DNA from: Caballeronia catudaia
GTDB taxonomy: Bacteria > Pseudomonadota > Gammaproteobacteria > Burkholderiales > Burkholderiaceae
DNA length: 43,148 nt
Assembly: GCF_001544755.2 (NCBI RefSeq)
Contig: NZ_FCOF02000049.1
Coordinates: 1-43,148 of the forward strand
Direction: 5' to 3'
In this document: positions 8,651 through 15,879 of the stretch, one piece after another
Numbering within the stretch: the first letter of the stretch is position 1
Layout of the letters: the number at the start of each line of letters is the position of its first letter
Translations under genes and position numbers: made by a program
Notes under the pieces: generated by a model
Database searches by the model: none
Told to the model about the DNA's origin: nothing
Seen by the model: only the letters and a program-made list of their open reading frames with translations

Positions 8651-9634
8651 ATGAAAATGGAACAGCCTCAACGACTTCTTAATCTCGCCATTCGCCTCGT
8701 ATTGCTGGTGGGCATGCCGGTGATATTCGGGCTCAGTGTCGACCACTACTTTTCGCAGGCGAACCTCTACGCCATCTTTCAGGCGTTCGCGTACCTCGGG
8801 ATCATCGCACTTGGCCTCTCGGTGACGATGGTGGCAGGCGAGTTCGATCTGAGCGTTGCGGCGATCTCAACCGTCGCCGGGCTGATTACCGTAAAGTTTG
8901 GTGGCGATAGTGCGTTGCTGGGCATGCTGTACGCCGTGATTTTCGGCGTGGTCATCGGCGTGGCCAATGCAGCGTTGTTGCCCTGGCTGGGCGTCTCCTC
9001 CCTGGTCACGACCGTGGGTTCGATGATGCTCCTGACCGGGGTGGGCTTCTGGCTAGCGGGCGGGCGCGTCTTGAGCTGGGGCAACCTGGATGTTAGCGAC
9101 TTTCTCGACCAGAATGTTGCCGCGATCTTTTCGCCGCGTAGCCTCATTACGATCTTCTGCTTCATTGCGGTATCGCTTTTCCTGCGCTACACCACGCTCG
9201 GTCGCGATCTCTACGCATCCGGTGGTCATCGAAAGGCGGCGACGCAAAGCGGCGCGCGCGTGGGCAAGGCATTGACCGTCGCCTTCATCATTTCCGGAGG
9301 TCTCTCGGCACTCGGCGGCGGCTTGCTCTCGCTGAGCCTCGCGACGGCCTCAGCGACGATGGGAAGCAACATCCTGTTGCAGGCGGCTTCGGCTGCGATC
9401 GTCGGGGGCGTGGCGTTGGGCGGAGGCATCGGCTCACCGCTCGGCGTGGCGATGGGCGTGCTGATTCTCACGGTGCTCAACAACGGGCTGGGTCTGTTGA
9501 ACGCAACGTCAACGCAAATTCTGCTGGTCAATGGCCTGTTGCTTTTGATTGTTGTGTTGCTTGACGGACGTCTTGGCGCAGTCCTGGCCGCGCCGCTCGA
9601 CCGCCTCGCGCGTCGGAAAACCACGGCGGCTTAA
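8651..9634 (+). CDS. Sugar-type ABC transporter permease 2
   Basis: The 327-residue inner-membrane protein is also RbsC-like. It shows the family sequence LGLSVTMVAGEFDLSVAAIS (the start of the conserved loop after helix 2) and a late AASAAIVGGVALGGGIGSPL motif. It starts eight bases after the stop of permease 1 with AGGAGAT in front; an ATG two codons further in is equally possible. Two non-identical permeases and one double ATPase are typical of the larger members of this transporter class. Confidence 0.93.
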   Translation: MKMEQPQRLLNLAIRLVLLVGMPVIFGLSVDHYFSQANLYAIFQAFAYLGIIALGLSVTMVAGEFDLSVAAISTVAGLITVKFGGDSALLGMLYAVIFGVVIGVANAALLPWLGVSSLVTTVGSMMLLTGVGFWLAGGRVLSWGNLDVSDFLDQNVAAIFSPRSLITIFCFIAVSLFLRYTTLGRDLYASGGHRKAATQSGARVGKALTVAFIISGGLSALGGGLLSLSLATASATMGSNILLQAASAAIVGGVALGGGIGSPLGVAMGVLILTVLNNGLGLLNATSTQILLVNGLLLLIVVLLDGRLGAVLAAPLDRLARRKTTAA

Positions 9635-9723
9635 CGCGTGACAGATCCGGAAGGGGCGGTGTCACGCCGTCTTCCAGCCGCCCGCGAATGTAAAACCAAA
9701 CTGCGCATTACGAGGTCATCAAA

Positions 9724-10554
9724 GTGAATGCCCCCTGCATTATTACGGTCGCCATCACCGGTTCGGTGCCGCGCAAGAAAGATAACCCGGCAGTGCCCAT
9801 CTCGATCGTCGAGCAGATCGAAAGCACCCATGAAGCGTTCGAGGCTGGCGCGACGCTGGTCCACCTGCACGTGCGTGACGAGAATGAGAATTCGAGCTCC
9901 GATCACACAGCCTTCGCTCGGCTTCAGGAAGGGATCCGCAAGCACTGCGCGGGCATGATCATCCAGTTCTCAACGGGCGGTCGCGGCCGGTCGTTCGAGC
10001 AACGCGGCTCGATGCTCGACCTGCGTCCGGACATGGCGTCGCTCGCGACGGGCTCGGTCAATTTTCCGACAACCGTTTACGAAAACCCGCCCGACTTCGT
10101 CCGCTCGCTTGCGTCGGCGATGCTCCAGCACGACGTCAAGCCCGAGATCGAGATTTTCGATCTGGCGATGCTGTACAGCACCGTTGATCTCGTGCAGCAG
10201 GGGCTGTTGAAGCCGCCGGCGCACGTGCAGTTCGTGCTAGGCGTGAAGAACGCGCTGCCCGCGCGCCGCGAAATTCTCGAGTTCGAGGTCAAGCAGCTCA
10301 AGGCATTGCTACCGGATGCGACGTGGACCGCTGCCGGCATTGGCCGACACCAGCTCGAAGTCAACCACTGGACGCTGGAAATGGGCGGCCATGCCCGCAC
10401 CGGCCTCGAGGATAACGTGCGCTGGGACAAGGACACACTCGCGGCAAGCAATGCACAACTGGTACAACGCGTCGTGTCGCTGTGCGGCGAATATGGGCGC
10501 CCAGTCGCGACGGCCGCGCAGGCCCGGACGTTGTTGGGCCTGCCTCAGGTCTGA
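9724..10554 (+). CDS. Beta-keto acid cleavage enzyme (BKACE, DUF849 family)
   Basis: The 276-residue zinc enzyme belongs to the family whose founder, 3-keto-5-aminohexanoate cleavage enzyme, transfers the acyl part of a beta-keto acid to acetyl-CoA to give an acyl-CoA and acetoacetate. Visible marks are IITVAITGSVPRK at the start, the metal-binding HLHVRDENE, MIIQFSTGGRG and a C-terminal NVRWDKDTLAASNAQLV. The start is GTG at 9724 with GAGG seven bases upstream; an ATG four bases later is in another frame. It follows permease 2 by 89 nt and is probably in the ABC operon. Because the neighbouring operon makes 3-oxoadipate, a beta-keto acid, I infer that this may be its substrate. The family has many other substrates, so this remains a guess. 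Confidence 0.88.
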   Translation: MNAPCIITVAITGSVPRKKDNPAVPISIVEQIESTHEAFEAGATLVHLHVRDENENSSSDHTAFARLQEGIRKHCAGMIIQFSTGGRGRSFEQRGSMLDLRPDMASLATGSVNFPTTVYENPPDFVRSLASAMLQHDVKPEIEIFDLAMLYSTVDLVQQGLLKPPAHVQFVLGVKNALPARREILEFEVKQLKALLPDATWTAAGIGRHQLEVNHWTLEMGGHARTGLEDNVRWDKDTLAASNAQLVQRVVSLCGEYGRPVATAAQARTLLGLPQV

Positions 10555-10613
10555 ACCCACGACGCCCGGCATGGCAATCCATCGTATGACCACAACGGAG
10601 CGTCCTGGGTCAC

Positions 10614-10630
10614 GTTGGCCGGAGGCCAAC
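10614..10630. terminator. Hairpin between convergent genes
   Basis: GTTGGCC-GGA-GGCCAAC is a perfect 7-bp hairpin between the convergent BKACE and LysR genes. It lacks a T tract, so terminator function is uncertain. Confidence 0.35.
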
Positions 10631-10708
10631 GCGTCACTAACATGTCAGTCGTTTCTGTTGGACGAGCGTTGAGCTGTTTCCCCTTCGGACGTTCGAAGCG
10701 TGGCGCAA

Positions 10709-11632
10709 TTAGATTGCGAACGTCATCCAACGCTCCTCAAGGTTGAGGCTCTTGACGCGTTCGACGAGGAAGTCAGTGAACACGCGGATCTTGGCGGGCT
10801 GAAAGCGTCTACTTTGATACGCGAGATTGATGGTCAGACGCGGCAGCTGCCAGTCTTCGAGAACCGGAATGAGACGTCCAGACACGATGTCGTCGTGAAT
10901 GATGTACAGCGGCTGAACGACGATGCCGAGTCCTGCGCGTCCGGCTGCGACGATGACTTGCCCTTCGTTCGAGTCCAGCGCACTCGCAATCGTGATGTTG
11001 CGCTCCTCCGTCCCGCGACGCAGATGGAGCAGGTAAGGGTCGACTGCGAGGTTGTAGACCAGCATCTTATGCTCCTGCAAGTCCTCGGGATTCTGCGGGC
11101 GTCCGTGCGCGGCAAGGTACGCCGGCGATGCTGCAAGCACTCGACGAGTCTCCGCAAGGCGCCGAACGGTAATGCTGGAGTCGCTTTCGTATTCCTTTGT
11201 GCGAATGGCGACGTCGATGCCGGCTTCGATGAAGTTTTGGTACTGGTTTGCCGCGACAATCTGAACCGACAGGCTGGGATACCGCCTCAGGAACTCGGGA
11301 AGCGCAGGCGCAATATGCATCCGTGCAAACGAGACGGAGCTGGTTACCCGCAGGACGCCTCTTGGGCTGACGACTTCTTCTGAGGCGATCGCATCGGCTT
11401 CCGCCATTTCGGACATGACTGCCGAGCAGCGGCGATGATATTCGCGGCCAGCGTCCGTGAGCCACATACGCCGGGTTGTCCGCTCGATCAAGCGCGCGCC
11501 AAGGCGTTCTTCCAGCGAACTCAAGGTGCGGCTGGCGGCCGCGTTTGACATATCGAGCTGCTCAGCGGCCTTCGACAAGCTACCTAGATCGGCGGTAAGC
11601 ACAAACAACTGCAGTTGCGTCCAGCGGTCCAT
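10709..11632 (-). CDS. LysR-family transcriptional regulator
   Basis: The 307-residue regulator has an N-terminal winged HTH (LQLFVLTADLGSLSKAAEQL, then SNAAASRTLSSLEERLGARL) and a periplasmic-binding-like effector domain starting near residue 90 (GVLRVTSSVSFARMHIAP). The ATG at 11632 follows GAGGGAAA; the upstream extension is not HTH-like. It is divergent from the hydroxyquinol operon. The intergenic region holds two T-N11-A palindromes: one near its own start (11742-11758) and one that belongs to the module shared with the transport operons. It is therefore the best candidate for the regulator of the whole 2.2-17 kb regulon, probably sensing a pathway intermediate. Confidence 0.92.
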   Translation of the reverse strand: MDRWTQLQLFVLTADLGSLSKAAEQLDMSNAAASRTLSSLEERLGARLIERTTRRMWLTDAGREYHRRCSAVMSEMAEADAIASEEVVSPRGVLRVTSSVSFARMHIAPALPEFLRRYPSLSVQIVAANQYQNFIEAGIDVAIRTKEYESDSSITVRRLAETRRVLAASPAYLAAHGRPQNPEDLQEHKMLVYNLAVDPYLLHLRRGTEERNITIASALDSNEGQVIVAAGRAGLGIVVQPLYIIHDDIVSGRLIPVLEDWQLPRLTINLAYQSRRFQPAKIRVFTDFLVERVKSLNLEERWMTFAI

Positions 11633-11741
11633 CGCGTTTCCCTCGGAACAATCGACGTCGATTCTTCCACGTCGTTGAGGCCAATATGCTGCGCGGCAGA
11701 GCAGAGATAAACACATTAAAACTCGCTTCTATGTAGAGCAG

Positions 11742-11758
11742 ATTTCGACAATTGAAAT
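11742..11758. promoter_or_regulatory. Candidate LysR autoregulatory site
   Basis: ATTTC-N7-GAAAT is a perfect 5-bp inverted repeat of T-N11-A type, 110 nt upstream of the LysR ATG. Its spacing matches the TTCC-N7-GGAA sites of the shared module, but the half-site differs. Confidence 0.45.
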
Positions 11759-11820
11759 GCAGCGGATCGACGGCGGATTAGTCGTCAAAAAGGCCCACGG
11801 CAGTGCGACGCAACGGATTC

Positions 11821-11859
11821 TTCCGGCACGAGGAAATGTCATTTCGCGTGGCGGCATTT
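11821..11859 (+). promoter_or_regulatory. Conserved regulatory module, copy C
   Basis: TTCC-N7-GGAAATGTC, then ATTTCGC and GCATTT (11854-11859), has the same order and spacing as copies A and B. It lies 66-104 nt before the hydroxyquinol dioxygenase ATG. The left arm is shorter than in copy B. Confidence 0.7.
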
Positions 11860-11924
11860 TTTTAAACCGTCGGACGCTTTAACTTTCGTTCTCATACGCC
11901 CGGCGCACAACGGAGACACGCACG

Positions 11925-12806
11925 ATGCGCAACATCAACGAAGACACCATTACCCAAGCTGTTATCGCCTCAGTTGCAGACTGCAAGGATGCGCGACTGA
12001 GAACCGTGATGACGAGCCTCGTTCAACACCTTCATGCATTCGCCCGCGATATTCAACTTACCGAGGACGAGTGGTTCAAAGCGATTAAGTTTTTGACGGA
12101 AGTTGGACACATCACGGATAACAAGCGCCAGGAGTTCATCCTGTTGTTTGACACGCTCGGCCTTTCGATGCTGGTCATGTCGCAGAACAACCGGAAACCC
12201 TCCAACTGCACGGAGGCCACAGTGTTTGGGCCGTTCTATGTCGAAGGAGCACCGACCTACAGCAACGGCGACGACATCTCAAACGGCGCGAAAGGTGCCC
12301 CATGTTATGTGAAGGGGCAAGTGCGCGGCGCAGGCGGAGAAGGCATTCAGAACGCGCTGATCGACGTTTGGCAGTCCGACGAGGAGGGCTTCTATGACGT
12401 CCAGAATCTCGATGAAGCGGGCGAAGCCGTTCATCGCGGGCGAGGCCGATTGAGGTCCGATGCGGAAGGCTTTTTTAACTTCCGCTCAATTCTCGCCGAG
12501 GCGTATCCGATTCCGCACGATGGTCCTGTTGGCCGCATGTTGGCGGCCCTCGGTCGCCATCCGTGGCGACCCGCTCATCTGCACTTCATGATCGAGGCGC
12601 CGGGATACGAAACGCTGATTACGCATGTGTTTCGCGACGGGGACCAGTATCTCGACTCGGACGTGGTGTTCGGCGTGCGATCGTCATTGATCGCCGAATG
12701 GAAACGTCACGAGCCGGGCGTCGCTCCGGATGGCCGAGAAATCGCAGTTCCGTGGTACTCGCTTGAGTACGACTTTGTGCTTAACCCTTCGGAGGTTCAC
12801 GCATGA
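11925..12806 (+). CDS. Hydroxyquinol 1,2-dioxygenase (intradiol)
   Basis: The 293-residue non-haem Fe(III) enzyme cleaves 1,2,4-trihydroxybenzene between its vicinal hydroxyls to maleylacetate. The N-terminal helical dimerisation domain (about 1-95) is followed by the beta-sandwich. The four iron ligands of the intradiol family are visible as Tyr157 (DEEGFYDV), Tyr194 (ILAEAYPIPHDGP), His218 and His220 (RPAHLHFMI). Length and the N-terminal region resemble hydroxyquinol enzymes more than catechol ones, and the maleylacetate reductase gene two places downstream supports that reading. The ATG at 11925 follows CGGAGACACG. It is the first gene of an operon running to at least 16872. Confidence 0.92.
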   Translation: MRNINEDTITQAVIASVADCKDARLRTVMTSLVQHLHAFARDIQLTEDEWFKAIKFLTEVGHITDNKRQEFILLFDTLGLSMLVMSQNNRKPSNCTEATVFGPFYVEGAPTYSNGDDISNGAKGAPCYVKGQVRGAGGEGIQNALIDVWQSDEEGFYDVQNLDEAGEAVHRGRGRLRSDAEGFFNFRSILAEAYPIPHDGPVGRMLAALGRHPWRPAHLHFMIEAPGYETLITHVFRDGDQYLDSDVVFGVRSSLIAEWKRHEPGVAPDGREIAVPWYSLEYDFVLNPSEVHA

Positions 12807-13153
12807 TCCGACATATCGTGATGTGGCGAGTTCGTGGCGATACGCCTGCCGAACGTCTAGCGGCTTCCAACGTCGTTAAAAAGAGCTTCGAAGGCTTGCG
12901 CGGTCGCATTCCCGGAATGCGCCACCTTGAAGTTGGACTTGATCACAGCCGAATCGACTACGCCTGCGACGCAGTGCTCGTCACTGAATTTGACTCGCAG
13001 GACGCACTGGACGCCTATGCGTCTCATCCGGAGCACTTACGCGTGCGCAACGAACTGGGTGACCTGCGCACAGCAAGATTTCAAGTCGACTACCAAGCCG
13101 ACGCGAACGCCAGTTCAGACCATCCAGCGGAGCACCTTCATGCAAAAGCGTGA
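12803..13153 (+). CDS. Dabb-domain (stress-responsive alpha/beta barrel) protein
   Basis: The 116-residue protein is recognised by its opening MIRHIVMWRVRGDTPAERLA, the central GMRHLEVGLDHSR and the ending VTEFDSQDALDAYASHPEHL, the pattern of Dabb ferredoxin-like folds. Its ATGA start overlaps the dioxygenase stop by four bases, so the two are translationally coupled. Dabb proteins form dimeric barrels; a few act as cyclases or isomerases on polyketide-like substrates, others have no known activity. Placement between a ring-cleavage enzyme and maleylacetate reductase suggests a role on an unstable intermediate, which is inference. Confidence 0.85.
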   Translation: MIRHIVMWRVRGDTPAERLAASNVVKKSFEGLRGRIPGMRHLEVGLDHSRIDYACDAVLVTEFDSQDALDAYASHPEHLRVRNELGDLRTARFQVDYQADANASSDHPAEHLHAKA

Positions 13154-14216
13154 GTTTGTCTATCAGGCACGAGCGGGCAGGGTCGTGTTTGGTCCGGGCA
13201 GTATGCAGCACCTCGAACGGGAAGTGCTTGAGCTGAATTCTGAAAGAGCCCTCATTCTGTGTAGCCCGGAGCAGAAGGAAACGGGCGAGGCCGTCGCCGC
13301 GCGTCTGGGTAAGCGCGCAGCCGCGGTTTTCGACCGCGCGATCATGCATGTACCGCTCGAACTCGCCAAGGAGGCGCGGGAGCTTGCGCGGGAACTGCGC
13401 GCCGACTGCGCGATTGCAGTCGGGGGCGGCTCGACGATCGGACTCGGCAAGGCGATCGCACTGGAATCCGACCTTCCAATTCTGGCTGTACCGACGACCT
13501 ACGCGGGCAGCGAAATGACGCCCATTTACGGAATCACCGATGCGGGCTTGAAGAAGACCGGCACGGATCTGCGCGTATTGCCGAAGACCGTCATCTACGA
13601 TCCCGACCTGACGATGGCGCTTCCCGTTGGGCTTTCTGTGACGAGCGGGATCAACGCCATTGCGCACGCGGCGGAAGCACTCTACTCGCGTGACGCCAAT
13701 CCCATCACAAGCCTGCTGGCGGAGGACGGGATCGCGGCGCTCGCTCGCGCGCTGCCGGCGATCGTTGAAGATGCTAACAATGTGGAGGCGCGTTCCGATG
13801 CCCTTTACGGGGCGTGGGTATGTGGAACGGTGCTAGGCAGCGTCGGTATGGCGCTTCACCACAAGCTTTGTCACACGCTCGGCGGAAGTTTCAATCTCCC
13901 GCATGCACAGACGCACACGATCGTCTTGTCCCACGCGCTCGCCTATAACCGGCAGGCTGCGCCCGAGGCGATGCATCGGATCGCCCGCGCCCTCTGCTCG
14001 GAGGACGCCGCCTTGGGGATCTACGAACTGGCTAAGCGCTGCGGCGCACCCGTTGCGCTCAAAGACATCGGGATGTCGGCCGCCGACGTATCTAAAGCCG
14101 CTGATATTGCAAGCTCGAACCCCTACTGGAACCCGCGTCCGATCGAACGCGAAGCCCTTCTTGTGCTACTCCAGGATGCTTTTGAAGGCGCTGCGCCGCG
14201 CACGACAGCCAATTGA
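13140..14216 (+). CDS. Maleylacetate reductase
   Basis: The 358-residue iron-containing-alcohol-dehydrogenase-type enzyme reduces maleylacetate to 3-oxoadipate with NAD(P)H. Diagnostic sequences are VVFGPGSMQHLEREV at the start, the dinucleotide site AIAVGGGSTIGLGKAI, PTTYAGSEMTPIYGIT, and the HHKLCHTLGGSFNLPHAQTH region typical of maleylacetate reductases. The ATG at 13140 overlaps the end of the Dabb gene by 14 bases and has GGAG in front; the longer frame runs inside that gene. It catalyses the step directly after hydroxyquinol 1,2-dioxygenase. Confidence 0.93.
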   Translation: MQKREFVYQARAGRVVFGPGSMQHLEREVLELNSERALILCSPEQKETGEAVAARLGKRAAAVFDRAIMHVPLELAKEARELARELRADCAIAVGGGSTIGLGKAIALESDLPILAVPTTYAGSEMTPIYGITDAGLKKTGTDLRVLPKTVIYDPDLTMALPVGLSVTSGINAIAHAAEALYSRDANPITSLLAEDGIAALARALPAIVEDANNVEARSDALYGAWVCGTVLGSVGMALHHKLCHTLGGSFNLPHAQTHTIVLSHALAYNRQAAPEAMHRIARALCSEDAALGIYELAKRCGAPVALKDIGMSAADVSKAADIASSNPYWNPRPIEREALLVLLQDAFEGAAPRTTAN

Positions 14217-14270
14217 GCCGCGCATGCTTAAGCGCGACCTGACGGTCCTCATTTAAGCAAGGAGACAATC

Positions 14271-14555
14271 ATGCATTTCACCGTCTACTGCCTTGATCAT
14301 CCGAGCATGGTCGAGCGTCGCCTTGAAAACTATGACGCACACAAGGCGTATCTGCAGACTGCACCTGTCAAGACACTGATCTCTGGGCCGCTAACGATGC
14401 CGGATGGTCAGACGATGATCGGCAGCTTCTTCCTCTATGAAGCCGACAGCATTGCAGACATCGAGACATTCGTCCAGGCGGACCCATTCAACAAAGCAGG
14501 GATCTGGGACACGGTCGATATCAGACCGTTCATCAAGCGAGTCGATAACCGTTAA
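14271..14555 (+). CDS. YciI-family protein
   Basis: The 94-residue protein has the YciI fold signature: MHFTVYCLDHPSMVERRL, a middle HKAYLQTAPVKTLISGPLT and DIETFVQADPFNKAGIWDTV near the end. The fold resembles muconolactone isomerase. The His of the HKAYL region and the Asp of ADPF are the conserved polar positions of the family. A good ribosome site (AAGGAGA) precedes the ATG, 54 nt after maleylacetate reductase. Catabolic YciI proteins sometimes dehalogenate or isomerise ring-cleavage products; the role here is unknown. Confidence 0.87.
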   Translation: MHFTVYCLDHPSMVERRLENYDAHKAYLQTAPVKTLISGPLTMPDGQTMIGSFFLYEADSIADIETFVQADPFNKAGIWDTVDIRPFIKRVDNR

Positions 14556-14670
14556 GTCCTTCGAAGTCCCGCGGGTTCGTGTCGTCCTCACCAGCGGGAC
14601 GAACGACCCACGCTTGTCCTCAATAGAGCGACGAAAAGCGCAAACATTTCACAATACAAACGGAGACGTG

Positions 14671-15474
14671 ATGGAAACTGGCCTGGACGGGAAGATCGTT
14701 CCTATCACCGGTGCGGCACAAGGCATTGGACGCGCGGCGGCCCTTGGCTTCGCGCGTGAAGGGGCGCGTCTTTGCCTCATCGACATTGACGCCAACGGAC
14801 TCGAAGAAGCGCAGTCGGAGCTTCGCGCGCTCGGAGCGAACGTCACCATCGCCCGAGCTGATCTGTCCACCTCGGACGGCGTTGCAGGCGGCATCGATTC
14901 GGCTTTGAAGTCATACAACGGCCAAGTCGACATCCTCGTCAACAACGTTGGAGCCGGGAAAGTCCGCACATTCGAGGAACTTTCGGATGAAGAGTGGGAG
15001 TTCACGATGAATCTCAACTTCATGAGCTACGTGCGCACGTGCCGGCAACTCCTGCCGGTGCTGCGGACGCGTGAAAAGGCGGTGATCATCAACAACGCGT
15101 CTGACCTCGCCCGCCAGCCTGAGCCGGTGCCGATCGACTATTCCGCATCCAAAGCTGCGGTGCTCGCGCTCACGAAGGGCCTCGCACGGGCTGAAGCGCC
15201 GAAGATTCGTGTGAATGCGGTTGCGCCGGGTCCGGTTTGGACGCCTTTCTGGACCAAGGAAGGGGGCTTCGCGGACACGATGGGCAAGTTTCATGGCATG
15301 GGGCCGAAAGACGCCGTCGAGCACGTGCTGTCTTTACGTCAGTTGCCGTTGAATCGTCTTGGTCAACCTGACGAAGTGGCCAATGTGATCGTATTCCTCG
15401 CCTCCGATCTTGCGTCTTTCGTTACATCCGCGGTTTGGGGCGTCGACGGCGGCAGCATCCGAAGTCTTATTTGA
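14671..15474 (+). CDS. Short-chain dehydrogenase/reductase (SDR)
   Basis: The 267-residue classical SDR has the cofactor motif TGAAQGIG near residue 14, an acidic residue after strand beta-2 (CLIDIDANG) favouring NAD, the NNVGAG motif, the catalytic Ser in INNASDLARQ, Tyr-x3-Lys in DYSASKAA, and a PGPVWTPF segment. The ATG at 14671 follows CGGAGACG; the longer upstream frame overlaps the YciI gene and has no SDR sequence. The substrate is probably a hydroxylated ring or polyol of the pathway. One oddity is VPITG where most members read VTG at the end of strand 1. Confidence 0.9.
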   Translation: METGLDGKIVPITGAAQGIGRAAALGFAREGARLCLIDIDANGLEEAQSELRALGANVTIARADLSTSDGVAGGIDSALKSYNGQVDILVNNVGAGKVRTFEELSDEEWEFTMNLNFMSYVRTCRQLLPVLRTREKAVIINNASDLARQPEPVPIDYSASKAAVLALTKGLARAEAPKIRVNAVAPGPVWTPFWTKEGGFADTMGKFHGMGPKDAVEHVLSLRQLPLNRLGQPDEVANVIVFLASDLASFVTSAVWGVDGGSIRSLI

Positions 15475-15517
15475 GAGGCAGGAGGCCGGCTTGCCTTGAC
15501 TGCCCAGAGGATGAGAT

Positions 15518-15823
15518 ATGCCTGCACGTGATCAGTTAAATGACGTAATGGTGTCGCAGAGCGAACGCGCCTATTTGGTGGAAGCACTTGACCTGCTGAT
15601 GCGCGAGCGGTCGAACGCGCTACGCATTGCCACGGCGGTCGCAAGAGCGCGTGGCGATCGCGTTCCGGACGTGCATGACTTCGGTCTGGATGACATTTTG
15701 CGGCTTAGCCGAGAGATAGCCGGCGTGTCCTCGGCCGAGCCACCCAGCGCAGCGCGGCAGTGTCCTGACTCAAGCAATCAGCGCGAGTGTGTTGACCGTC
15801 GAAAAGCGATCAGCACGTCATAA
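15518..15823 (+). CDS. Small uncharacterised protein
   Basis: The 101-residue frame lies between two operon genes with a fair ribosome site (GAGGATGAG) before its ATG. The first 65 residues (SERAYLVEALDLLMRERSNA and DVHDFGLDDILRLSREIA) look like amphipathic helices of a real protein; the last 30 are low-quality. I recognise no family. If expressed, it would be co-transcribed with the SDR and dehydrogenase genes. Confidence 0.5.
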   Translation: MPARDQLNDVMVSQSERAYLVEALDLLMRERSNALRIATAVARARGDRVPDVHDFGLDDILRLSREIAGVSSAEPPSAARQCPDSSNQRECVDRRKAISTS

Positions 15824-15879
15824 ACGAAGCTAAAGGTCGGCTTGCCATGCGATGAGCTGACTCGATCAAGGAGATAAAA

